Assembly (NCBI GenBank): GCA_963663315.1
Contig: OY760176.1
Coordinates: 310,001-374,000 of the forward strand
Source: G963663315 sp963663315
GTDB taxonomy: Bacteria; Pseudomonadota; Gammaproteobacteria; Arenicellales; Poriferihabitantaceae
Reading direction: 5' to 3'
DNA length: 64,000 nt
In this document: positions 1 through 8,011 of the stretch, piece after piece
Position numbering within the stretch: position 1 is the first letter of the stretch
How the letters are laid out: the number at the start of each line of letters is the position of its first letter
Notes under the pieces: generated by a model
Databases searched by the model: none
What the model was told of the DNA's origin: nothing
What the model saw: only the letters and a program-made list of their open reading frames with translations
Position numbers and translations under genes: made by a program

Positions 1-438
1 CCTCTCGGGGGACTGTTGAACCCTTCGCGGTGGGATGGGTTGGGCGTGGCGGCCGGCAGTTCCACGCCGACCAATTCGGAGCTATGGCGGCCGGTTGAGG
101 GCGGCGGTCAGATCAGGGTCGCCACCCGCATGAGTGTCTCCGGTCTCGTCAGCGATGCGGAGATCCGGTTCCTGCAGTACTCCGTCGGCAGTGGTGACTC
201 GGTCCAACTGGAAGTCGTGCTTTCGTCCGCGGCGCCGGAAGACATACGGGTCGAGGTTCGTCTCGTGCCCGGAAGCGGGAACCATCCCGCCGTGCCCGGC
301 GAAGATTTTGTCGATCAGCCCGTGGCGATGACGATTCCAGGGGGCGCCACAAGCGGGAGGGTTACGATTCATCTGTTGCGGAACGATGGCCAGCAGGAAA
401 ACCGGAGTCTGAGCGCTACGGTATCCCTGGTCTCTTGA
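1..438 (+). CDS. Partial Calx-beta-like domain protein (C-terminal end)
   Basis: The frame is open to the left edge, so the TTG at 16 is probably not the real start and this is the 3' end of a longer gene. The last 70 or so residues, with PGEDFVDQPVAMTIPGG followed by a beta-rich tail ending in ATVSLVS, resemble the Calx-beta repeat of large secreted or surface adhesin-like proteins (typical pattern: DY or DF, a few residues, T-I-PAG-T, then V-I-DD). The calcium-binding acidic pair is weak here (NDGQQENR). No transmembrane segment or anchor is visible in the part present. A stop follows directly, then a short gap to the HigB remnant. The domain call rests on pattern only. Confidence 0.45.
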   Translation, partial: PLGGLLNPSRWDGLGVAAGSSTPTNSELWRPVEGGGQIRVATRMSVSGLVSDAEIRFLQYSVGSGDSVQLEVVLSSAAPEDIRVEVRLVPGSGNHPAVPGEDFVDQPVAMTIPGGATSGRVTIHLLRNDGQQENRSLSATVSLVS

Positions 439-507
439 CAGCTGCCCAGTCTGTTGAGGTGAGGATGCCGGTAAGGAGTCGGGGCACATTCAAAACAAGG
501 AAATGAA

Positions 508-624
508 ATGAACTTTCGAACCAGTTTTGCGCTATGGAGCGTTTCGGTTTCGGGCAACTGGCGGATTACGTTTAAAGAAGAAAGTGGCTATGTTGATGGC
601 CTGAACTTGGAGGACTACCACTAA
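508..624 (+). pseudogene. higB: Truncated HigB-type toxin (C-terminal remnant)
   Basis: This 38-codon frame (ATG 508, TAA 622-624) reads as the last third of a HigB/RelE-fold mRNA interferase. The pieces ALWSVSVSGNWRITFK and the ending DYH are the family's typical C-terminal strands. A complete HigB is about 90 residues, so the N-terminal two thirds are missing; the preceding bases (about 440-507) hold no intact continuation. The stop overlaps the start of the HigA gene (TAATG), the usual toxin-first higBA arrangement, so this is the right place for the toxin. The toxin is almost certainly inactive. Confidence 0.65.
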
Positions 625-929
625 TGACTACTAACGGTATCAAAGTGAACATGACGCCTTCTCATCCGGGTGATTTCGTTCGGACGGAGATCATTGAAGA
701 ATTGGGTCTGACCGTGACGAAAGCGGCGGAGGTTCTCGGGGTTCGCAGGGCGACGCTTTCAGACTTTCTGAATGGCAAAGCCAGTCTATCGCCGGAGATG
801 GCGCTGCGAATCGAGAAGGCCTTCAATGTGAGCATGGACATGTTATTGCGGATGCAGGCATGGTATGACGCTTCCCGGATGCGTGCATGCTCAGGAAAAG
901 TCAAGGTTGAGCGATACGTCTCAGCTTGA
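624..929 (+). CDS. higA: HigA family antitoxin, XRE helix-turn-helix
   Basis: 101 residues, the normal size for HigA. The N-terminal HPGDFVRTEIIEELGLTVTK and the helix-turn-helix AAEVLGVRRATLSDFLNGK are characteristic of the family, followed by SPEMALRIEKAFNVSMDMLLRMQAWYD. HigA binds its own promoter and neutralises HigB. Here the toxin gene just upstream is truncated, so the protein is either an orphan regulator or on the way to loss. The start overlaps the toxin stop by one base, which fixes the ATG at 624. The piece encoding VSMDMLLRMQAWY recurs, diverged, at 3370-3410. Confidence 0.85.
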   Translation: MTTNGIKVNMTPSHPGDFVRTEIIEELGLTVTKAAEVLGVRRATLSDFLNGKASLSPEMALRIEKAFNVSMDMLLRMQAWYDASRMRACSGKVKVERYVSA

Positions 930-996
930 CTGGCGCAAACAGTTCAACGTTCAACGGGGGGCAATCTGTGCGGGTCCAGGTCAAGCAGGTCTGACG

Positions 997-2229
997 TTAC
1001 TTGGGAGTACGCGGCCAGTTGACCTTGTGCGATGCAAATTGTGATGGCGCCACCACGTTGTACTTGCCATCCTGAATCTGCCGCAGCACCATGGGCTTGT
1101 CGATATTGTTGCCGAACTCGGAGAACTTGATGGCGCCGTAGAATGTCATCATGTCGGTCGCCGCAATGGCATCACGCACCGCTTCCTTGTCCAGGCTGCC
1201 GGCCCGCTCGAAAGAATCCTTGAACACGTACACCGCAGCGGATGCCTGGGCAGTCTGGTAGGGAACGGTTTTCTCCGCGTATTCCGGGAACGCAGCCTTG
1301 AACTCCATCTCGTAGTTGGCGGCGGAGCCGAACAACGAATCCTCGTAGCTCAGCGTTTCCGCCCACTGCGTGGAACAGAGAATATCGTTGGCCGAAGCAC
1401 CGAAGTTACCGACCACGTCTGCCGCCTCACAGTGGGTGACGGCAACCATGGGTGTAGCGATCTTCTGCTCGCTGATCTGGCGGACCGCCGTGGCGGCGCC
1501 CTTGGAATGACCGCTGACGATCAGCAGGTCCGGCTTCAGCAGCTTGACCTTGGTCAGGATGGCGCTCATGTCGGACAAGTCACGCGGAAGCTGCTCGTCG
1601 ACCACGATCTCCATGTCGTACTTGGCGGCATCCTCCAGCACACCCGCACGGATGTCGAGAGAGAGCGGATCGTTCTCCACCGCCACCGCCACTTTAACGG
1701 AAGACGAGGCCTTGCTGGATTCTTCGGCCTTCTCGGCGGCCAGGGTCACTGCGGAAGCGAGATACTGCTCCGAAGTGGACAGCACCGCGAACAGGTACTT
1801 GTAGCCCTGGTTGAAAAGCGAGCGGGATGCACCTCCGGCCTCCACCATGGGAATCTGGTACTTCTCCGTCACCGGCGCGATGGCTTTGGTGAGACCGGAG
1901 GAGTAGGGGCCAAGCATGTACTGGACCTTGTCCTGGCTGATCAGGCGCTCCGCCAGGGTGGCGCCGCGGTCACCCCTGGACTCGTCGTCGTAATAGATAA
2001 CGTTGAAGTTGTAGCATTTGTCACCAACCTTCACGCCGCCGGCTTCCCTGATTTTCTGGGTGGCGAACTCGTAGCCATTCCTGGTATGGATACCGTTGGT
2101 CGCGTATATTCCAGTAAGGGAGATCGCGGACCCCAGGGTAATGGTGTCGCAATCCTGGGCGGATGCCGAATTGGCGAACAGCAGGGACGCGCCAAGTGCG
2201 CAGCCCAGCAAGCTGAGTGTTTTCTTCAT
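997..2229 (-). CDS. Branched-chain amino acid-type ABC substrate-binding protein
   Basis: 410-residue periplasmic binding protein of the LivJ/urea-binding type I fold. I place the start at the ATG at 2229, where MKKTLSLLGCALGASLLFANSASAQ forms a clean signal peptide; an upstream in-frame start adds 15 residues that do not look like a leader. The segment TITLGSAISLTGIYATNGIHTRNGYEFA is the standard N-terminal domain, and LISQDKVQYMLGPYSSGLTKA is the family's ligand-pocket loop. No permease or ATPase genes are next to it, so it is either an orphan or works with a transporter elsewhere. The ligand cannot be told from sequence. It lies convergent to higA. Confidence 0.85.
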   Translation of the reverse strand: MKKTLSLLGCALGASLLFANSASAQDCDTITLGSAISLTGIYATNGIHTRNGYEFATQKIREAGGVKVGDKCYNFNVIYYDDESRGDRGATLAERLISQDKVQYMLGPYSSGLTKAIAPVTEKYQIPMVEAGGASRSLFNQGYKYLFAVLSTSEQYLASAVTLAAEKAEESSKASSSVKVAVAVENDPLSLDIRAGVLEDAAKYDMEIVVDEQLPRDLSDMSAILTKVKLLKPDLLIVSGHSKGAATAVRQISEQKIATPMVAVTHCEAADVVGNFGASANDILCSTQWAETLSYEDSLFGSAANYEMEFKAAFPEYAEKTVPYQTAQASAAVYVFKDSFERAGSLDKEAVRDAIAATDMMTFYGAIKFSEFGNNIDKPMVLRQIQDGKYNVVAPSQFASHKVNWPRTPK

Positions 2230-2452
2230 CGGATGATAATTCTCTTGATTGTGGTGTAAGACAAAGGGCCACACTCCGCAGGGTCGGGTGAATACCGGTG
2301 CCCGGCAAGCGTGGCTGAAGATAATTGCGGAAGAGCATATTCGTGCAATGCTCCTTAATGCTTGATTTTACTTGAGTAACAATGAAAAGTTGATGTGTAA
2401 TTTCATGTTATCCTGTTTAGAATAAGCTATTGGGTATAGTGTAGAGGTGCGG

Positions 2453-2828
2453 ATGTCTACAACAAGACGGAAATTGCTGAAGGCGGCAGCCTCTATTGCT
2501 TGTTCAGGCCAACCAGTTTTGGGCCTTCAACGGCGTGGTCGGTTTAACCGAAAATCCATTGATAGAGGTTGGGCGAGGTGAGGCCGTGCGGCTAAGTATC
2601 AGGAACGATACGGAGTTTCCGCACGGGATGCATCTTCATGGACAGCATTTCCGTGAGGTTGGTGCAGATGATGGACTTGGGTCCATGCGCGATACAATTC
2701 TAATCTTTCGTGGTGAAACACGTGAAATCGTCTTTGTTGCAGACAATCCCGGCAATTGGCTGATTCATTGTCACATGTTGTCGCATCAGGAGTCAGGTAT
2801 GAAAACGTGGATCAGGGTTCTGGCATAA
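2453..2828 (+). pseudogene. Multicopper oxidase with internal deletion and frameshift
   Basis: An ATG at 2453 opens a frame reading MSTTRRKLLKAAASIA, a twin-arginine signal, which runs to a stop at about 2579 without further similarity. From about 2496 a different frame encodes the C-terminal cupredoxin domain of a multicopper oxidase: HGMHLHGQHF and HCHMLSHQESGM carry the type 1 and trinuclear copper histidines. The roughly 300 residues that should lie between are absent. The simplest reading is a Tat-exported copper oxidase (CopA/laccase type) gene that lost its middle and changed frame. The downstream cytochrome c overlaps its end and may have been its electron partner. Confidence 0.7.
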
Positions 2829-3292
2829 GATACGTTGTATGGATAGTTGCCGTTGCAGTTTCGGTTGGGCTGGCTGTTGCGGTGAGCAGCCTACTGGATA
2901 CGCGTCCAGCAATCCCAGTGCAGCCGCAGACAGTGGATATCAAGGCAGGTGAGACTCTCTACACCAATAACTGCGCATCTTGTCACGGAGTTCGTCTGGA
3001 AGGTCAAAAGGATTGGCGGAAAAAGGGTGCGGACGGAGGGTTTCCTGCCTCCCCGCATGATGAAACAGGGCATACCTGGCACCATGGTGATGGATTGTTG
3101 TTTGACTACACAAAGTATGGTGGCATGGCTGCACTTGAAATGCGGGGACACAAAAATTTCAAGAGTGGTATGCCAGGTTTCGGTGAAGCGCTAAGCGATC
3201 AGGAAATCTGGGACATCCTGGCATTCATCAAATCGACTTGGTCGGAACAAGTGCGTGCATTCCAGGAGTCCAGCACTCGCACAGAGCAATGA
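2807..3292 (+). CDS. Membrane-anchored class I cytochrome c
   Basis: A single N-terminal hydrophobic segment (WIVAVAVSVGLAVAVSSLL) serves as signal or anchor, followed by one haem site, CASCH at residues 56-60, and a likely axial methionine at about residue 122 in KSGMPGFGEALSDQEIW. The fold and the closing helix (IWDILAFIKSTW) are typical of small periplasmic c-type cytochromes. I chose the GTG at 2807 because an earlier ATG at 2756 adds residues encoded inside the copper oxidase domain; no ATG fits better. Overlap with the copper oxidase remnant suggests the two were translated together. It is probably an electron carrier for a copper oxidase or terminal oxidase. Confidence 0.8.
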   Translation: MDQGSGIRYVVWIVAVAVSVGLAVAVSSLLDTRPAIPVQPQTVDIKAGETLYTNNCASCHGVRLEGQKDWRKKGADGGFPASPHDETGHTWHHGDGLLFDYTKYGGMAALEMRGHKNFKSGMPGFGEALSDQEIWDILAFIKSTWSEQVRAFQESSTRTEQ

Positions 3293-3369
3293 AATTCACA
3301 CTAAACATCCTGTCGGACACTGAAAATCATGAACTGGAAATAAGTCGTTATTTATACTGGTTTTTATAT

Positions 3370-3441
3370 GTGAGCATGGACATGTCATTGCGGATACGGG
3401 CATGGTATTATCTTTCGGGAAACAGATACCAACAAGATTAA
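3370..3441 (+). pseudogene. Degraded higA 3' fragment
   Basis: Bases 3370-3410 match 828-868 inside higA at about 37 of 41 positions, and the frame still reads VSMDMSLRIRAWYY, compared with VSMDMLLRMQAWYD in HigA. The reading frame upstream (from about 3293) shows no further HigA similarity. It looks like the tail of a second, older higA copy just before glnB. Confidence 0.5.
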
Positions 3442-3456
3442 AGCCAAGATATAATA

Positions 3457-3795
3457 ATGAAACTGATCACTGCAATAATCAAGCCATTCAAACTTGATGA
3501 AGTCAGGGATGCCCTGTCCGAGGTCGGTGTACAGGGGATGACCGTGACCGAACTCAAGGGTTTTGGAAGACAGAAGGGACATACCGAATTATACCGGGGG
3601 GCAGAATATATTGTGGATTTTGTGCCGAAAGTCAAACTTGAAGTGGCAGTGGAAGATTCGATAGAAGACAAGGTGGTTGAAGCCATTGTCGGGGCCGCGC
3701 AAACCGGAAAACTTGGCGACGGCAAGATTTTTGTTTATAACCTGGACAAGGCGGTCCGGATTCGCACCGGGGAACTGAATGTAGATGCTTTGTAG
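3457..3795 (+). CDS. glnB: Nitrogen regulatory protein P-II
   Basis: 112 residues, the exact family length. It carries the T-loop KGFGRQKGHTELYRGAEYIVDF with the uridylylation tyrosine at position 51, and the ATP-binding TGKLGDGKIFV. P-II proteins form trimers that sense 2-oxoglutarate, ATP and glutamine status and control glutamine synthetase adenylylation, NtrB and (for GlnK) AmtB. No amtB gene follows, which favours a GlnB role over GlnK, although sequence alone does not settle it. It stands alone, convergent with the FAD oxidoreductase 16 bases downstream. Confidence 0.93.
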   Translation: MKLITAIIKPFKLDEVRDALSEVGVQGMTVTELKGFGRQKGHTELYRGAEYIVDFVPKVKLEVAVEDSIEDKVVEAIVGAAQTGKLGDGKIFVYNLDKAVRIRTGELNVDAL

Positions 3796-3811
3796 GCAGG
3801 GATGTTCTGAT

Positions 3812-5026
3812 TCAGATCACTGCTTTTTCAAGGAACGGTCGATTGTCAAGCACCCGTTGATAGCCCAGATCAGACAGGTCGAGTTCCCTGAATTCACCAT
3901 AGGTGATAATTTCAGATACGCCCCGCCCCATCGCCGGTGACTGCTGGAAGCCATGGCCAGAAAAGCCATTCACAAAAATGAAGTTGTCCACTTCAGGGTG
4001 CGGCCCGATAATGGCGTTTTGATCCAGGGTATTGAAGGCATAGTGCCCGACCCATGAATTGATAACCTTGATTGATTCGAACGCAGGAATGCGGGTGGCG
4101 AGGGCAGGCCAGAGTTTTTCTTCCCATATTGAATGATCCATTTCAAAGTCATCGAATGCGACTGCCGGGTCTTCGTCAGGGGGGCAGCCGCACATGTAAT
4201 AGCGTCCGTCCGTTCTGACGTGTATCCCTGATGGGTCCACGGTCAGCGGCAGGTCGCATTGTAAAGGGGTCTGCGCATCGAAAATAAAGGTATACCGGCG
4301 TCTTGCTTCAACCGGCAAATCCATGTTCGCCATTTTGGCAGTGACCCCGGCTCGCGGCCCGGAGGCATTCACGATCGTACCTGCACCGATCACTTCGCCT
4401 GATTTCAGAGTGACGCTTTCAACCCTGTTGCCATTGCGGGCAATCCCGACTACCTCATTGGTAATGTATTCGACGCCATTTTCCCGTGCCTTGCGGCGCC
4501 ACCAGTCAAACATGGCGCTGCCATCGAAATAACCCTCGTCCTTCAGATTATGGCTGCCGAGGATGATGTCATCCAGATTATAAAATGGGTATGCTTCTGC
4601 TATCTGATCGCGGGACATGATCTGTGTCCCCGCTCCACAGGATGCTTGCAATACCTGGTTCTCGCGTAGAACCTGCGCCATTTTCTCGTTGTTTGCCAGC
4701 AACAAATAGCCAAAACTATGCAATCTGATTTCCGGAATTTCGGCATCTCCGCCAAGATTTTCCCGGAAAGACTTCAGAAATCTGACCCCGGACTGGGCAA
4801 TCCGGATGTTGATTTCGTTTGAAAACTGCTGGCGAATACAACTGTTGGTGTGTGACGTCGAGCACCACTGATAGGTCGGGTCCTTTTCCACCACCAGAAT
4901 CCTGCCATTGAAATCCTGGTTGGCAGACAGGAACCAGGCCACGGATGAACCGATCACGGCGCCCCCTATGATCACTACGTCATGGGTTTTGTGTTCCGGT
5001 GTTACAGACAGGGATTTGAGTTCCAT
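3812..5026 (-). CDS. FAD-dependent oxidoreductase, DAO family
   Basis: About 404 residues with the dinucleotide-binding start VVIIGGAVIGSSVAWFL and the C-terminal FAD-binding loop VNGFSGHGFQQSPAMGRG that defines the D-amino-acid/sarcosine/dimethylglycine oxidase group. CSTSHTNSCIRQQF near residue 50 resembles the region that binds the flavin in FOXRED1-like members. I start at the ATG at 5026 (MELKSLSV); a longer version from 5068 adds 14 unsupported residues and approaches the divergent neighbour. The substrate is probably an N-methylated or secondary amine or an amino acid. It is divergent from the persulfide dioxygenase gene, with about 170 bases between the starts. Confidence 0.8.
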   Translation of the reverse strand: MELKSLSVTPEHKTHDVVIIGGAVIGSSVAWFLSANQDFNGRILVVEKDPTYQWCSTSHTNSCIRQQFSNEINIRIAQSGVRFLKSFRENLGGDAEIPEIRLHSFGYLLLANNEKMAQVLRENQVLQASCGAGTQIMSRDQIAEAYPFYNLDDIILGSHNLKDEGYFDGSAMFDWWRRKARENGVEYITNEVVGIARNGNRVESVTLKSGEVIGAGTIVNASGPRAGVTAKMANMDLPVEARRRYTFIFDAQTPLQCDLPLTVDPSGIHVRTDGRYYMCGCPPDEDPAVAFDDFEMDHSIWEEKLWPALATRIPAFESIKVINSWVGHYAFNTLDQNAIIGPHPEVDNFIFVNGFSGHGFQQSPAMGRGVSEIITYGEFRELDLSDLGYQRVLDNRPFLEKAVI

Positions 5027-5194
5027 TTTATCAAATGTCGTGGTTGAATTGCCGTGACAATACATCATATCCAGACCGGACAGGCATCTGAAAAGGGCGG
5101 TCTGCAGGCTCTATCCCATGCTGCTTTTTTTATTGCGTGTTGGGGTAGAATCGTAACCCGTACTTGTGTTCAGATATGCCGTGATAATAACACC

Positions 5195-6253
5195 ATGATT
5201 TTCAGACAGCTATTCGATGCAGAATCTTCCACCTTCACCTATCTGTTGGCAGATGAAGCCACCCGACAGGGGATCATCATTGATCCGGTCCTGGATGACT
5301 TCCATCGCGACAGTGCGCTGGTGCAGGAGCTTGGACTGGATCTGAAGTACAGCATCGACACCCATGTTCATGCTGACCATATCACCTCGGCCTGGCTGTT
5401 CAAGCAACATCTCGGTGCAGACATTGTTATTTCGTCGCATAGTCATGTCCGCAAAGCTGATCTCTATTGCGGGGACGGCAGGCGTATCGAATTCGGCTCG
5501 CGATTCGTTGAAACCCGGCTGACTCCGGGGCATACTGATGGTTGCATGACTCTGGTCCTGGATGATCAGAGCATGGCTTTTACCGGTGATTGCCTGCTGG
5601 TCAGAGGGACGGGCCGTACCGATTTTCAGCAGGGCGATCCGGTTTCGATGTATCGCTCGATTTCAAGAAAAATTTTCACTCTGCCTGACGCCACTTTACT
5701 GTGGCCTGCGCATGATTACTCAGGAAGGACGGTTACCTCGGTGCTCGAAGAGAAAACTTTCAACCTTCGTTGTGGCGCCGGGGCCAACGAAAAAGACTTT
5801 GTCGAGTACATGAATAATCTTCATTTGCCCCATCCAAAGCAGATTGATCAGGCGGTACCGGCAAACCTGCAATGTGGAAAAATAGACGATTGTCAATTAA
5901 TCCCGGATTCTTCGTCATGGGCGCCGCTGCTCCATACCTTTGCCGGAATAGAAGAAGTCGATCCTGATTGGGTCAATGAAAACATCGATCAGGTGCAGAT
6001 TGTGGATGTCAGGGAAGAAAGCGAAGCCATGGATTCAGGGGGTTGCATCCCCGGCACGATAAACATCCCGTTAAGCCAGTTGCTGTCGAATGCTGCGGAT
6101 TTAAAGCCGGATCAATCGGTTATAGTAGTATGCAATTCAGGTATTCTCTCCGCCCAGGGCGTGGTCCTGCTAAAGAGACAGGGCCTGGACAAGGTTGCCA
6201 GGATGAAGGGAGGGCTGACCGCCTGGGCAGAAAAACAATATGCGACAACTTAA
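5195..6253 (+). CDS. Persulfide dioxygenase (ETHE1-like) fused to rhodanese
   Basis: 352 residues in two domains. Residues 1-230 are a metallo-beta-lactamase fold with the iron site THVHADH (H57, H59, D61, H62), GHTDG (H113) and TGDCLLVRGTGRTDF (D132), as in ETHE1 sulfur dioxygenases. Residues 255-350 are a rhodanese domain whose catalytic loop reads CNSGILS with the cysteine at 313. Such fusions couple glutathione persulfide oxidation to sulfite with sulfane-sulfur transfer to or from thiosulfate. Starting at 5195 (MIFRQLFDAESSTFTYLLAD) gives the canonical N-terminus; the frame is open further upstream but unlike the family. It is nine bases before the methyltransferase fusion, probably in the same operon. 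Confidence 0.88.
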   Translation: MIFRQLFDAESSTFTYLLADEATRQGIIIDPVLDDFHRDSALVQELGLDLKYSIDTHVHADHITSAWLFKQHLGADIVISSHSHVRKADLYCGDGRRIEFGSRFVETRLTPGHTDGCMTLVLDDQSMAFTGDCLLVRGTGRTDFQQGDPVSMYRSISRKIFTLPDATLLWPAHDYSGRTVTSVLEEKTFNLRCGAGANEKDFVEYMNNLHLPHPKQIDQAVPANLQCGKIDDCQLIPDSSSWAPLLHTFAGIEEVDPDWVNENIDQVQIVDVREESEAMDSGGCIPGTINIPLSQLLSNAADLKPDQSVIVVCNSGILSAQGVVLLKRQGLDKVARMKGGLTAWAEKQYATT

Positions 6254-6262
6254 GGGCAACTG

Positions 6263-8011
6263 ATGAAAAACCGTGTGGGGTATTTCCATATCAAAAATCT
6301 TATCGAAAATGATCAGTGCGTCATACTGGATGGCGCTATTGCCACAGAGTTGCAGCGCACAGGTATCAGAGGCTGGGGGCTGAAGGAAGATATTCATTGG
6401 GGATTCGATGCACTGCACGTTGCCCCGCAATCCGTTCTCGACCTTCACAAACAATATCTGGATGCGGGAGCGCACATACTGACTACCGATACCTACACGA
6501 TTCTGGATGCGCCCTCCTATTCCGGGGATTACGATATCCATGTTCCGAATCCGATTCACTGGATGGATCTGGCTCGAACCGCAATCGAATTGCCAAGGCA
6601 GGCAATCGCTGAGCAGAAGCGGGAAGATAATGCCGTGGTTGCGTTCAGCATTGGCGGGGAGATCGAAAATAGCGAGCAGCAGGCCACCATGGAATTTTTA
6701 TTACGGATTTTCCAGGAGAATCCGCCGGACATTATCCTGTTTGAAACCCTGTCACTGATTGAAGACAACCTGACTTTCGAGGCCATCCAGACACTGATCG
6801 ATTCCGGTTTTCCGGTCTGGGTTTCCTTCAGACGATGTCGCAAGGGAGTCTGTGGTATACACGGGCAGCTTTGGGGTGGTCCCGAGGGAGACCGCTTTGG
6901 ACGGCTGGCTCAAACCCTTGAAAAAATGGGGGTTGAGGCGTTGCTGATCAATTGCCTGCCGGTCAACCGGGTAGATGGAACTCTGTCGTGGCTGAGGGAT
7001 TTTACGACGTTGCCTCTGGGGGTTTACCCCAACGTCGGCAGATTCGAAGATTCCGGCTGGAAATTCGACCAGTCAATGAGTTCGGATGATTTTGCCAACA
7101 GGGCCATGAGGTGGCGGGCAGAGGGAGCGCAGATCATTGGTGGTTGTTGCGGTGTCGGACCATCCGACATATCCGCTGTGGCAGAAGTGTTGAAGGATGT
7201 GCCGCATGGCCACGAGCGCAGAAAGGTCAGGGAAGAAGAACCTGTCTCTTCGGACATACCTGAAATGCCGGACGGATTTGGCTGGATGGATGCGGCTGGC
7301 AGGGAGTTATATCCACTGCCCTTGCCTGAAATCGTGGTCGATACCGGGGTATTCGTACCTACCCAGGGCAGTTATCTGATCTGGAAATACCTGTTCAACA
7401 ATGGCACAGGCACTGGCAGGACCTGTCTTGATATCGGTTGTGGTGTCGGTATACTGGCAATACAACTGGCGCTTAACGGGGCCAGAAATGTAACCGCTTT
7501 TGATATTTTACAGGAGGCGGTGAACAACACATTGACCAACGCATTTCGTAATGGCGTTGCAGACCGGATGACCGGTATCGCCGCAGATCTGTATTCTTTT
7601 CTGCCGGAGGAAAAGTTTGATGTGATCGTTGCCAGTCTTTACCAGATGCCTACCAATCCAACAGGACAAAGCCGGGGACATCGTGATATTGACTATTGGG
7701 GTCGAAACCTGCTTGATCATTTTATCAAGAACCTCGACAACTACATGAACCCTGACGGGGTGGCCTATCTGATGCAGGTTTCAATGCTCGGCGCCAAACG
7801 GACTCGGGACTTGTTGCAGAAATACGGATACAGATTCCGGGTCGTCGATTTCAATCTGTACCAGTTTAATCCAATGTTCAACGGTAACCTGGAACAGATT
7901 TATGCGGTGGAAAAACTTTCCGACGCGTATCATTTCAAGTATTCTGACAACGAGCACACGATGGTGATGTATCTTCTCGAAATTACCCGTAACCGTCAGG
8001 CAGCAGAATAG
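6263..8011 (+). CDS. Homocysteine S-methyltransferase fused to SAM methyltransferase
   Basis: 582 residues in two parts. Residues 1 to about 310 form a homocysteine S-methyltransferase barrel: ILDGAIATELQR at the start, a zinc-ligand cysteine in LLINCLPVN (about 231) and the paired cysteines of IIGGCCGVGPSDI (about 294). Residues 350-575 form a class I SAM methyltransferase: CLDIGCGVGILAIQLALNGA (about 388) and VTAFDILQEAV, with YQMPTNPTG where HemK-type enzymes have their NPPY loop. The first half would methylate homocysteine to methionine from a donor such as S-methylmethionine, a sulfonium or betaine; the second half's substrate is unknown. It follows the persulfide dioxygenase by nine bases and overlaps the convergent SDR by 16. 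Confidence 0.82.
   Translation: MKNRVGYFHIKNLIENDQCVILDGAIATELQRTGIRGWGLKEDIHWGFDALHVAPQSVLDLHKQYLDAGAHILTTDTYTILDAPSYSGDYDIHVPNPIHWMDLARTAIELPRQAIAEQKREDNAVVAFSIGGEIENSEQQATMEFLLRIFQENPPDIILFETLSLIEDNLTFEAIQTLIDSGFPVWVSFRRCRKGVCGIHGQLWGGPEGDRFGRLAQTLEKMGVEALLINCLPVNRVDGTLSWLRDFTTLPLGVYPNVGRFEDSGWKFDQSMSSDDFANRAMRWRAEGAQIIGGCCGVGPSDISAVAEVLKDVPHGHERRKVREEEPVSSDIPEMPDGFGWMDAAGRELYPLPLPEIVVDTGVFVPTQGSYLIWKYLFNNGTGTGRTCLDIGCGVGILAIQLALNGARNVTAFDILQEAVNNTLTNAFRNGVADRMTGIAADLYSFLPEEKFDVIVASLYQMPTNPTGQSRGHRDIDYWGRNLLDHFIKNLDNYMNPDGVAYLMQVSMLGAKRTRDLLQKYGYRFRVVDFNLYQFNPMFNGNLEQIYAVEKLSDAYHFKYSDNEHTMVMYLLEITRNRQAAE

Noticed and set aside
1432..2259. Long plus-strand frame (275 codons) over the ABC binding-protein gene
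   Set aside because: It mirrors the minus-strand gene, whose protein has a signal peptide and family motifs. The plus-strand translation is rich in His, Gly and Leu with no recognisable motif.
3385..3456. Possible sigma-54 promoter before glnB
   Set aside because: TGGTAT followed by TTCG only weakly resembles the -24/-12 pattern, and the stretch overlaps the higA-like fragment.
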